From contig CAKSVQ010000045.1 in assembly GCA_934504065.1 (NCBI GenBank), positions 1 to 14,669 on the forward strand: 14,669 nucleotides of DNA. The letters are read 5' to 3'. Numbering within the stretch: position 1 is the first letter of the stretch; each line of letters begins with the position of its first letter. Origin of the DNA: an uncultured Dysosmobacter sp. GTDB taxonomy: Bacteria; Bacillota; Clostridia; Oscillospirales; Oscillospiraceae. Both the position numbers and the translations under genes were made by a program. Under the pieces are notes generated by a model. The model saw nothing but the letters and a program-made list of their open reading frames with translations, was not told the origin of the DNA and did no database searches. Shown here one piece after another: positions 8,052 through 14,669 of this stretch.

Positions 8052-8082
8052 AAAGAGCGGCCTTTGGTAAGGCCGCTCTTTT
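8052..8082 (+). terminator. Partial terminator between dctP and dctQ
   Basis: A perfect 13-bp stem pairs 8052-8064 with 8069-8081 with loop TGGT. The T-run overlapping the end of the stem is short (8079-8082) and interrupted by A. It starts 11 bases after the dctP stop and ends 13 bases before the dctQ ribosome site. No promoter is apparent between it and dctQ. It probably ends or stabilises part of the message, so that dctP exceeds dctQ and dctM. Confidence 0.7.
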
Positions 8083-8110
8083 ACTTTAAAAGTTGAAAGG
8101 AGCCCACATT

Positions 8111-8620
8111 ATGAACGCTTTGCAGAAAGCCTGCCGCTTTCTTTTCAAGGCGCTGGAATGGTTCGCCATCATCTGCATGGTGGTTCTGACCGTCATCGTC
8201 TTTATGGACGTGATCCTGCGCTACATCTTCCGGCAGGGCTTTTCCTGGACGCAGGAGGTCGCCACGCTGATGCTGGTGTGGTTCAGCCTGATCGGCATGG
8301 CCATCGGCGTGCTGGAAAAGATCCATATCAGCATTGAGATGTTCACCTCCAAGCTGCCTGAAAAGGCCATCCATGTGCTGGAGGTCATCGACCACATTCT
8401 GATCGCCGTGTTCGGCGGAGCCATGGTGTACTATGGCCTGCTGATCATGAACATGACCAAGAACTCCACCCTGCCCGCCACCAAAATGCCCAGCTCCGTG
8501 CTGTATGTGATCCTGCCCCTGTCCGGGCTGCTGGTGGTCATCAACGCGGTGCTGGTGGCTCTGGGTCAGGACAAGACCATTTCTGATGAAGCAAAGAAGG
8601 AGGAAAAGCCCAATGCCTGA
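8111..8620 (+). CDS. dctQ: TRAP transporter small permease subunit (DctQ family)
   Basis: DctQ is the small membrane subunit that partners the large permease. The protein has 169 residues and four membrane helices at about 16-35, 48-68, 91-111 and 129-150. The family signature around helix 1-2, DVILRYIFRQGFSWTQEVA, is present at 33-51. The tail is charged and cytoplasmic. AAAGGAG lies 8 bases before ATG 8111. An in-frame TTG at 8093 lies before that ribosome site and is rejected. The stop overlaps the start of dctM by 8 bases, indicating coupled translation. Confidence 0.94.
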   Translation: MNALQKACRFLFKALEWFAIICMVVLTVIVFMDVILRYIFRQGFSWTQEVATLMLVWFSLIGMAIGVLEKIHISIEMFTSKLPEKAIHVLEVIDHILIAVFGGAMVYYGLLIMNMTKNSTLPATKMPSSVLYVILPLSGLLVVINAVLVALGQDKTISDEAKKEEKPNA

Positions 8621-9911
8621 TACGACCATTGCCATTGCCATCATGCTGGGGTCTTTCGTGATCCTTCTGATGGCCCGGATGCCCATTTCCTTTACGCTGG
8701 GCATCTCCTCCGCCCTGACGGCGCTGTACCTCAACATTCCTCTGGCCACGCTGTTCCAGCGCATGGTCAGCGGCGTGCAGTCCTTCTCCCTGCTGGCCAT
8801 TCCCTTCTTCATTCTGGCCGGCGAGATCATGGGACAGGGCGGCATTTCACGGCGGCTAATCACGCTGGCCAACGCATTCGTTGGGTGGATGCGGGGCGGC
8901 CTTGCGCAGGTGAACATTCTGGCCTCCATGTTCTTTGGCGGCATTTCCGGCTCCGCCGTGGCGGACACCTCCTCCATCGGCTCCATCCTTATCCCCATGA
9001 TGACGGATTCCGGCTATGACAAGGACTTCTCCGTGGCGGTCACCGTCACCTCCTCCTGCCAGGGCGTTATGATCCCCCCCTCTCACAACATGATCCTCTT
9101 TGCCATGGCGGCAGGCGGCGGCGTGTCCATCGGCCAGCTGTTCATGGGCGGCCTGATCCCCGGCATCGTGCTGGGCATTGCCCTGATGATCATGACAGCC
9201 ATCATCGCCCGCAAGCGCAACTATCCCAAGGGCCGCATGATGTCCGCTAAGGAGATCTGGCAGGCCACCAAGGACGCCCTGCTGGGCCTGATGACCTGCA
9301 TCATCATCGTCGGCGGCGTTATCTTCGGCTGGTTCACCGCCACCGAGTCTGCGGCTGTGGCCGTGGTGTACGCCTTCATCGTCACCTTCTTCATCTACCG
9401 TGAGATTCCCCTGCGCCAGTTCGGCGACATCCTGCGCAAGTCCCTGCGCACCATCGCCATGGTCATGGCGCTGATCTCCACCGCCTCCATGTTCGGCTGG
9501 TTGCTGGCCTATCTGAAGGTGCCCACCATGGTCACCAACGTACTGCTGGGCATTTCTGACAACAAGGTGGTCATCCTGCTGCTGATCAACGCGATGTGCC
9601 TTGTGCTGGGCTGCATCATGGATATGGGCCCCCTGATCCTGATCCTCACCCCTATCCTGCTGCCTGTGGCCACCCAGCTGGGCATGGCCCCCGTGCAGTT
9701 CGGCGCCATGCTAATCCTGAATCTGGCCATCGGCCTGTGCACGCCGCCTGTGGGCGCCGCACTGTTTGCGGGCTGCTCCATCGGCCGCATCAAGATCGAG
9801 GACGCCACCAAGGCCTGCCTGCCCTTCTATGGCATGATGGTGCTGGTGTTGATGCTGGTGACTTTCTGGCAGCCCCTTTCCATGTTCGTTCCCAATCTGA
9901 TGATGGGCTGA
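8613..9911 (+). CDS. dctM: TRAP transporter large permease subunit (DctM family)
   Basis: DctM is the ion-coupled transport channel of the TRAP system; it is hydrophobic with roughly a dozen helices over 432 residues. Hallmarks seen are GGISGSAVADTSSIG (109-123), PPSHNM (155-160), TESAAVAV (244-251), the DMGP turn (337-340) and GLCTPPVG (374-381), in the order found in the family. I chose ATG 8613 because AGGAGG (8598-8603) lies 9 bases upstream; the earlier ATG at 8586 precedes that site. It is the last gene of the operon, closed by a strong terminator. With dctP and dctQ the transporter is complete. Confidence 0.96.
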   Translation: MPDTTIAIAIMLGSFVILLMARMPISFTLGISSALTALYLNIPLATLFQRMVSGVQSFSLLAIPFFILAGEIMGQGGISRRLITLANAFVGWMRGGLAQVNILASMFFGGISGSAVADTSSIGSILIPMMTDSGYDKDFSVAVTVTSSCQGVMIPPSHNMILFAMAAGGGVSIGQLFMGGLIPGIVLGIALMIMTAIIARKRNYPKGRMMSAKEIWQATKDALLGLMTCIIIVGGVIFGWFTATESAAVAVVYAFIVTFFIYREIPLRQFGDILRKSLRTIAMVMALISTASMFGWLLAYLKVPTMVTNVLLGISDNKVVILLLINAMCLVLGCIMDMGPLILILTPILLPVATQLGMAPVQFGAMLILNLAIGLCTPPVGAALFAGCSIGRIKIEDATKACLPFYGMMVLVLMLVTFWQPLSMFVPNLMMG

Positions 9912-9951
9912 GACTTTCATCTTCCTCTCAAGCCTTTCTGCCTTTTCGACA

Positions 9952-9989
9952 AGCAAAAAAGACCGACGTACAGTCGGTCTTTTTTTGCT
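9952..9989 (+). terminator. Terminator of the TRAP operon
   Basis: The stem GACCGAC (9961-9967) pairs with GTCGGTC (9973-9979) around a 5-base loop. Flanking A6 (9955-9960) and T7 (9980-9986) extend the stem and supply the U-tract. The outer AGC/GCT bases also pair. With A and T runs on both sides it could act on either strand. It lies 41 bases after the dctM stop. Confidence 0.9.
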
Positions 9990-9995
9990 TAGATT

Positions 9996-10180
9996 TTCGA
10001 ACAAGTGGCAAAGCCACCTGTTCGAGGTGGATTCGCTGCGCTCCGTGCCTCGGTTGGCCGCTTCGCAGCCAATTCGACACACGCTCCGCGCGTAGTGTGT
10101 TTTCCGACGTACATGCCGCCGGAAAACACTAATCTCATATCTTTCGCGTCTGCGGACGCGAAACTCTGCGAGGCTTTTTT
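9996..10180 (+). repeat. Structured intergenic repeat, copy 2
   Basis: This fills most of the 399-base gap between dctM and the SLH gene. It opens with a stem of about 13 bp (9997-10009 with 10013-10025, one A-C mismatch). A weaker stem of 7 paired bases with one mismatch lies at about 10055-10073. Hairpin A follows: a perfect 10-bp stem, 10097-10106 with 10120-10129, with a 13-nt loop. After 12 bases comes hairpin B, 10142-10150 with 10155-10163, then a T-run at 10175-10180. Hairpin A differs from copy 1 at three stem positions, each with the matching change in the other arm. The 38 bases at 10142-10179 are identical to 126-163. The upstream hairpins are not alike in sequence between copies. 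The open frame at 10005-10214 is not a credible gene. Confidence 0.75.
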
Positions 10181-10246
10181 GTATGCTAAGGGGAAAAGGT
10201 ATGTGTGTTCATAGTTTGTTCATGAATCCTAACACGGTTTCCGCTA

Positions 10247-10255
10247 TGGTATAAG
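10247..10255 (+). promoter_or_regulatory. Possible extended -10 promoter of the SLH gene
   Basis: TGG followed by TATAAG matches an extended -10 element (TGnTATAAT). No good -35 box is seen at the right distance. The leader to the ATG at 10311 would be about 50 bases. GGTGGAGG (10297-10304) is a strong ribosome site 6 bases before the start. Confidence 0.45.
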
Positions 10256-10310
10256 CAGGAGTTCTGTCAACTGAAAAACAGCATTTTGAAAGAAAGGGTG
10301 GAGGTTTTTT

Positions 10311-13235
10311 ATGAAACGTTTATGGAAGACCAGACTGTCGGCCCTGCTGCTGACGGCGGTCATGCTGCTGGGCATGATCCCGGCGGCCGGAGCGGCCAGC
10401 GCCGATTTTTCGTATACGGTGGATGCGGATGATACGGTGGTGCTGGACGAAGACGATTTTTCTGATTACTTCGACGACAACAAGGATACCCGCAGAGATT
10501 CTCTGGAATATGTGGAGTTTACCTCCGTGCCCTCCTTTGATGATTATGGGTACTTCTACACCTATGATTATAACGGCAAGAAGGTCACGCTGGATGAAGA
10601 CGAACTGGGCGATTATTCGTTCTATCTCAATAAGAGCGATATGAGCCGGGGCGATCTGCGTCTGGTGGGGCTGACCTTTGCGGCGGACGAGGATGCTTCC
10701 AGCAAGACCTTGTCTTTCAGCTTCAAAGCTTATGGCTCTGATGATGTGGTCAGGGGTTCTTTCAACCTGAAGGTGGACGGCTCCTCCTCCAGCAGTGGTG
10801 ACATCTCCGTGGAGGTGGACGAGGACGACTATGTGACGCTGAGCAGCAGGAAGTTCAAGTCCTTCTTCGATGCCAAGAGCAGCGAGGGCCTGTCTTATGT
10901 CTACTTCGACTATGACAAGCTGCCCAGCAAGCTGGATAACTATGGCCATTTCTCCACCAAAAATGATAGAAACCGCAATGTCAATCTGGATAAGAGCGAC
11001 CTTAAGGATGCGGAGTTCTTCTACGACAGCGCGGATGTGATCGGCAGCGACGAGTATACGCTGGACGATCTGGTCTTCAACACCGAGTCCGACACGGGCA
11101 AGCAGACCCTGTCCCTGCCCTTCTACGCGGTGGGCGTGAAAGGTAAGTCGGTCAAGGGCACGCTGGAGATCAAGATCGCAAGCACTTCCAGCTCCTCTTC
11201 CACCAAGGGCGATATTACCGTGGAGGTGGATGAGGACGACGATGTGACGCTGAGCAGCAGAAAGTTCAAGTCCTTTTTCGACGGGGAGAGCAGCGAAGGC
11301 TTTTCTCATATCTACTTTGATTATAAGAAGCTGCCCAGCAAGCTGGATAATTACGGCTATTTTTCCAGCAAGAACAGCAAGAACCGCACCGCCAACCTGA
11401 AAAAGAGCGACCTTGATGGTGCGTACTTCTATTATGACAGCGACGATGTGACGAGCAGCGACGAGTATACGCTGGATGATCTCACGTTCAATGCCGAGTC
11501 TGACGCGGGCAAACAGACCCTTTCCCTGCCCTTCTACGCCGTGGGCATCAAGGGCAAGGAGGTCAAGGGCACGCTGGTCATCCAGATCAACGGTAGCTCT
11601 TCCAACAGCTCCACCACGAAAAAGGGCGACATCAATTACACTGCCAAGCCCAAGGAAGAGGCGGAGTTTGACCCGGACGATTTCAACGATTTCTACCAGA
11701 AATCCTATTCCGGCGATATGCTCTATGTCCGCTTCACGGACTCCACGAATCTGAAGGCCAGCAATGGCAAGCTCTATTACCGCTATGATACCAGCAAGGA
11801 AGAGTCCTTCGACGCCAGCGACCTTTCGGATTATTACTTCTATTATGATAAGAGCGAGATTCCCTCGGACGATAGCGATTGCTATCCCCTGCAGGACCTG
11901 AGCTTTGTGGCCGCCAGCGGGTTCGACGGTTCGGTGACGCTGAACTTCACCATCTATAACACCAGCAAGTCCAGCACCAGAAAGGTCAACGGCACGGTGG
12001 TCATCTCCTCTTCGGACACCACCGACGCGGTGACGGTCAGCAGCGTGCGTTATTTCGTCTCCGGCGGCAACGCCCTGCAGATCAACGCCAACGATCTGGC
12101 CCGGGCTTATACCAAATATAGCTCCGGCGGCACGCTTCAGTCTGTCACCCTGCTCAACGCGCCGACCACGGGCACGCTGTATTATGATTATTACGGCAGC
12201 GGCCGCACCCAGATCACCAACCAGAACTGCGGCACCCAGACCTATTACCGCAGCCCCTCCTCCGGGCAGTATGATCTGAGCCAGTTCACCTATCTCCCCT
12301 CCGGCTCCAACTACTGCACCACGATTTTGTATAACGCCCGGGGCACCAGCGGCACGATCATCGGCTCCATCCTCATCAGCGTGACCAAGTCCGCCGTGTC
12401 GGAGGTCTACGGAGTGACGCCGAAGAACACCACCGTTTCCCTGCCCGCCTCCTCCATTTATAATGTGGTCTACAACGCTACGGGCACGGCGCTGGATTCC
12501 ATCCAGCTTCTGGAGCTGCCCGCCGCCTCTGTGGGCACGGTCTCCATTAACGACGGGTATGTCCTCAAGGCGGACACCTCCACGAAATACAGCTATTCCG
12601 GCGGCACCATGGCCAAACTGCGCTTTGTCCCCGCTTCGGATTACATCGGGTCGGTGGAAATTCCCTACCTCGCCTATGACAAGAGCGGCAAGTCCATCGC
12701 CGCAGGCAAGTTCTGTCTGGGCGTGGTCAGCACCCGCAAGACCTTCAGCGATGTGCCCTCTTCCACGTGGTGCTATAAGTACGTTACGGAGCTCTCTTCC
12801 GCAGGCGTGATCGACGGCTATTCCAACGGCACCTTTAAGGAGAAAAACTCCATTACTTACGGCGCGGCCCTGAAGCTCATCATGCTGGCGGCAGGCTATG
12901 CCGAGCAGCCCAAGACCGGGTCCCACGTGTTCAGCGGTTACCTTGCTAAGGCGCAGGCCGACGGTCTGGTCAGCGGCAATGTGGACCTGAATAAGCCCAT
13001 CACCCGTTTGCAGGTTTCCCAGCTGGCGGCCAAGGCCATGAAGCTCAGCACCTCCAACCTCTCCAGCGTGCAGCCGTTCACGGATACCTCCGATGTATAC
13101 GTGCAGGCGCTGAACGCGGCGGGCATTGTGGAGGGCTACTTCTCCGGCGGCAGCAGCACCTTCAAGCCCAATAACACCCTGACCCGCGGTCAGGTCTCTG
13201 CCATCGTGTGGCGGATGCGCAACTACATGAAGTAA
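10311..13235 (+). CDS. Secreted acidic-repeat surface protein with SLH anchor
   Basis: This 974-residue protein has a signal peptide (about 1-29, cut near AGAAS) and should be exported and held on the wall by C-terminal SLH modules, which bind secondary cell-wall polymers. Between them lie six repeats of roughly 110-130 residues: about 33-157, 163-290, 300-427, 439-567, 574-692 and 695-806. Each runs from a strand and xxF or L motif through a YV-F-x-P/T centre and a YY-rich section to a closing G-T/S-hydrophobic strand. Repeats 1-3 are very rich in Asp and Ser; repeats 4-6 are less acidic. SLH-like modules are at about 811-862, 870-915 and 922-974. The second and third carry TRLQ and TRGQ, while the first has TYGA, losing the usual Arg. 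It is a single-gene unit. Structural or adhesive use is inference; no catalytic motif is seen. Confidence 0.88.
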   Translation: MKRLWKTRLSALLLTAVMLLGMIPAAGAASADFSYTVDADDTVVLDEDDFSDYFDDNKDTRRDSLEYVEFTSVPSFDDYGYFYTYDYNGKKVTLDEDELGDYSFYLNKSDMSRGDLRLVGLTFAADEDASSKTLSFSFKAYGSDDVVRGSFNLKVDGSSSSSGDISVEVDEDDYVTLSSRKFKSFFDAKSSEGLSYVYFDYDKLPSKLDNYGHFSTKNDRNRNVNLDKSDLKDAEFFYDSADVIGSDEYTLDDLVFNTESDTGKQTLSLPFYAVGVKGKSVKGTLEIKIASTSSSSSTKGDITVEVDEDDDVTLSSRKFKSFFDGESSEGFSHIYFDYKKLPSKLDNYGYFSSKNSKNRTANLKKSDLDGAYFYYDSDDVTSSDEYTLDDLTFNAESDAGKQTLSLPFYAVGIKGKEVKGTLVIQINGSSSNSSTTKKGDINYTAKPKEEAEFDPDDFNDFYQKSYSGDMLYVRFTDSTNLKASNGKLYYRYDTSKEESFDASDLSDYYFYYDKSEIPSDDSDCYPLQDLSFVAASGFDGSVTLNFTIYNTSKSSTRKVNGTVVISSSDTTDAVTVSSVRYFVSGGNALQINANDLARAYTKYSSGGTLQSVTLLNAPTTGTLYYDYYGSGRTQITNQNCGTQTYYRSPSSGQYDLSQFTYLPSGSNYCTTILYNARGTSGTIIGSILISVTKSAVSEVYGVTPKNTTVSLPASSIYNVVYNATGTALDSIQLLELPAASVGTVSINDGYVLKADTSTKYSYSGGTMAKLRFVPASDYIGSVEIPYLAYDKSGKSIAAGKFCLGVVSTRKTFSDVPSSTWCYKYVTELSSAGVIDGYSNGTFKEKNSITYGAALKLIMLAAGYAEQPKTGSHVFSGYLAKAQADGLVSGNVDLNKPITRLQVSQLAAKAMKLSTSNLSSVQPFTDTSDVYVQALNAAGIVEGYFSGGSSTFKPNNTLTRGQVSAIVWRMRNYMK
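10797..11591 (+). repeat. Tandem duplication inside the SLH protein gene
   Basis: Two adjacent units, 10797-11180 and 11208-11591, are offset by 411 bases and remain very similar in DNA as well as protein. For example, GTGACGCTGAGCAGCAG occurs at 10833 and 11244, and the stretch coding LPSKLDNYG is nearly unchanged. The units are separated by a Ser/Thr-rich linker. The flanking repeats align only at the protein level, so this is the most recent duplication in the gene and a likely place for copy-number change. Confidence 0.85.
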
Positions 13236-13258
13236 GCGAAAGCAAGTAAAGCAATAAG

Positions 13259-13291
13259 AAGAGCCCCTGCCTTAAAAAGGCAGGGGCTCTT
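13259..13291. terminator. Two-way terminator between convergent genes
   Basis: A perfect 15-bp stem pairs 13259-13273 with 13277-13291 around AAA. It sits 23 bases past the SLH gene stop and 21 bases past the sdaA stop on the other strand. The minus-strand side has the more T-rich tail; on the plus strand the tail is CCTGTT, so termination there would be less typical. Confidence 0.8.
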
Positions 13292-13312
13292 CCTGTTGGG
13301 GGTTAAGGGGGT

Positions 13313-14524
13313 TCAGCGGCGGCGGCGGTTGAACATCTTGGCAAGGCCGCCCTCGGCGGTCTCGCGGAAGCGCTGGTTCATGCTGACGCCGGTCTCATAC
13401 ATGGTGCGCACCACAATATCAAAGGAGATGCGCTGGGTATCAGCCAGAAAGTAAGCGAGATTTGTGGCGTTCATGGCACGCATGGCAGCCACGGCGTTGC
13501 GCTCGATGCAGGGTACCTGCACAAGGCCGCAGATGGGGTCGCAGGTCAGGCCCAGATGGTGCTCCAGCGCGATCTCCGCGGCATACTGGGTCTGGTCCAT
13601 GTCCTGCTCAAAGAGGTAGGAGAGCGCCGCCGCGGCCATGGAGCAGGCCGAGCCGATCTCCGCCTGACAGCCGCACTCCGCGCCGGAAATGGAGGCATTG
13701 TGCTTGATGAGGTTGCCGATCAGCCCGGCGACCGCCAGACCGGGCAGCATCTGCCGATCCGTAAAGCCCCGCTGCTGCTGCACGTACAAAAGCGCCGCCG
13801 GAATCACACCGCAGGAGCCGCAGGTGGGCGCGGTGACCACCGTGCCGCAGTCCGCGTTCTGTTCGCCCACGGCGAAGGCGTAGGAGGAAATGATGCGGCA
13901 TTCCTGCACCTGCGGAATCTCGCCCGGTTCCACCCGCTCGTAAAGCATCTTGGCCTTGCGCTCGATTTTCAGTCCGCCGGGCAGAATGCCCTCGGCCTGC
14001 AGGCCATCCTGCACAGAGCGCTTCATGGCGCGCCAGATCTCCTCCAGAAAGTCCCAGATCTCCACGCCCTCGTTGAACTCAACGTATTCCGCCAGATCCA
14101 GACTCCGGAAGCGGCAGAACTGCTCCACCTCGGCAAAGGTGTTTTCGGGATAGATTTCCTCGCCCTCGGGCTCCTTCTCCCCGTCCACGCAGATGTCGCC
14201 GCCGCCGATGGAGACGGCCCGCATGGTGCCCACGGGGGCATCGTCCTTGATGGCGGTGAAATCCATGGTGTTGGGGTGGGTCACGTCTGCCGGGGTGTCG
14301 TCGCAGAACAGGACCTCGGTGGGCGTGGGGGCCAGCACCTCATAGAGCACCCGGTCGGTGCCGTGGCCCTTTCCGGTTTTGCACAGCGAACCGTACAGCC
14401 GGACCTGATAGGCCTCTGCATCGGGAAACTGGGTCTTGAAGCGCTTGGCGGCCCGTTCGGGGCCAATGGTGTGGGAGCTGGAGGGGCCTTTACCGATTTT
14501 GTATATCTCGCGGATCGACTTCAT
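13313..14524 (-). CDS. sdaA: L-serine ammonia-lyase (dehydratase), iron-sulfur, single chain
   Basis: This cytoplasmic enzyme converts L-serine to pyruvate and ammonia using an oxygen-sensitive [4Fe-4S] cluster. The 403 residues fuse a beta domain (about 1-150, with GPSSSHTIGP at 13-22) to an alpha domain (about 160-398). The cluster ligands are visible as Cys286, Cys328 and Cys339: the spacings of 42 and 11 match the family pattern. PTCGSCGVIPAAL lies at 233-245. It is shorter than the 454-residue E. coli enzymes, and it ends in FNRRRR without a C-terminal cysteine like the one that fills the resting active site in the Legionella enzyme. AAGGGGG lies about 6 bases before the ATG. It follows serC by 19 bases, so the two are probably co-transcribed. 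Confidence 0.95.
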   Translation of the reverse strand: MKSIREIYKIGKGPSSSHTIGPERAAKRFKTQFPDAEAYQVRLYGSLCKTGKGHGTDRVLYEVLAPTPTEVLFCDDTPADVTHPNTMDFTAIKDDAPVGTMRAVSIGGGDICVDGEKEPEGEEIYPENTFAEVEQFCRFRSLDLAEYVEFNEGVEIWDFLEEIWRAMKRSVQDGLQAEGILPGGLKIERKAKMLYERVEPGEIPQVQECRIISSYAFAVGEQNADCGTVVTAPTCGSCGVIPAALLYVQQQRGFTDRQMLPGLAVAGLIGNLIKHNASISGAECGCQAEIGSACSMAAAALSYLFEQDMDQTQYAAEIALEHHLGLTCDPICGLVQVPCIERNAVAAMRAMNATNLAYFLADTQRISFDIVVRTMYETGVSMNQRFRETAEGGLAKMFNRRRR

Positions 14525-14543
14525 AGCCGTACCCCCTTAACGA

Positions 14544-14669
14544 TCAGGCGTGCTCCGCCTCGTACTTTTTGAGGAACTCGACAAGGGCCTCGACGCCCTC
14601 CTTGGGCATGGCGTTGTAGATGGAAGCCCGCAGGCCGCCCACGCTCTTGTGGCCCTTGAGGTTGTCGAA
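14544..14669 (-). CDS. serC: Phosphoserine aminotransferase, C-terminal end (partial)
   Basis: The right edge cuts this gene; only the last 41 codons and the TGA stop are present. The residues [20 protein letters not shown], followed by [12 protein letters not shown], match the conserved end of SerC, which makes 3-phosphoserine from 3-phosphohydroxypyruvate and glutamate using pyridoxal phosphate. The RASIYNAMP stretch is the family's C-terminal signature. It is 19 bases upstream of sdaA on the same strand. The start, promoter and any serA neighbour lie outside the window. Confidence 0.9.
   Translation of the reverse strand, partial: FDNLKGHKSVGGLRASIYNAMPKEGVEALVEFLKKYEAEHA

Noticed and set aside
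9996..10180. CRISPR array or insertion sequence as explanation for the shared repeat
   Set aside because: Only two copies exist, 10 kb apart, with no regular spacers, no transposase, and no terminal inverted repeats or target duplications that I can see. A small non-autonomous element cannot be fully ruled out.
10005..10214. Small open frame over repeat copy 2
   Set aside because: Same reason as copy 1: hairpin arms and compensatory changes show selection on structure, not on protein. No ribosome binding site is seen.
10320..12926. An 868-codon open frame on the minus strand opposite the SLH gene
   Set aside because: It mirrors the Asp/Ser-rich repeats of the real gene. It has no ribosome site or recognisable domain, and the plus frame has a signal peptide and SLH modules.
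13556..14572. A 338-codon open frame opposite sdaA
   Set aside because: It is an antisense shadow. The minus strand encodes a complete serine dehydratase with its cluster cysteines.

Overview
The window is about 60% GC by eye and looks like chromosome of a low-abundance-marker-free Gram-positive anaerobe of class Clostridia, most likely a gut member of the Oscillospiraceae/Ruminococcaceae group. The evidence is a CIRCE/HrcA-type operator on clpB, strong AGGAGG-type ribosome binding sites, consensus sigma-A promoters, a lipoprotein-anchored TRAP binding protein, an S-layer-homology (SLH) surface protein built from acidic repeats, and a single-chain iron-sulfur L-serine dehydratase. The family assignment is inference from gene style; no rRNA or other marker is present.

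Layout. Bases 1-243 are non-coding and hold one copy of a structured intergenic repeat followed by a strong hairpin terminator. Minus-strand genes come next: a membrane diguanylate cyclase (244-1602) with its own promoter, then a terminator, then clpB (1764-4355) with a consensus promoter overlapping a CIRCE operator. Plus-strand genes begin at about 4582: a LytS/YesM-type sensor histidine kinase overlapping an AraC-type response regulator (to 6766), a terminator, a control region with three direct repeats, and a complete TRAP transporter operon dctP-dctQ-dctM (6995-9911). A hairpin separates dctP from dctQ. After the dctM terminator lies a second copy of the structured repeat (9996-10180), then a 974-residue secreted SLH repeat protein (10311-13235). 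A two-way terminator separates it from the convergent minus-strand pair serC (cut by the right edge) and sdaA (13313-14524).

How the genes may work together. The histidine kinase and regulator sit directly upstream of the transporter. The spacing of the three RTTAACA boxes (21 bp, then 11 bp, so on one face of the helix) upstream of the dctP promoter suggests that the regulator activates uptake of an organic-acid-type substrate. The hairpin after dctP, together with a shift in dctP codon use, points to much higher synthesis of the binding protein than of the permease. serC and sdaA form an unusual pairing of serine synthesis with serine breakdown.

The most novel-looking item is the intergenic repeat. 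Its two copies keep a 10-bp stem with a 13-nt loop through three compensatory base-pair changes, hold a fixed 12-nt spacer of unrelated sequence, and then share 38 identical bases that include a 9-bp hairpin with a UNCG-type tetraloop. This is the pattern expected of a conserved folded element, possibly an RNA.
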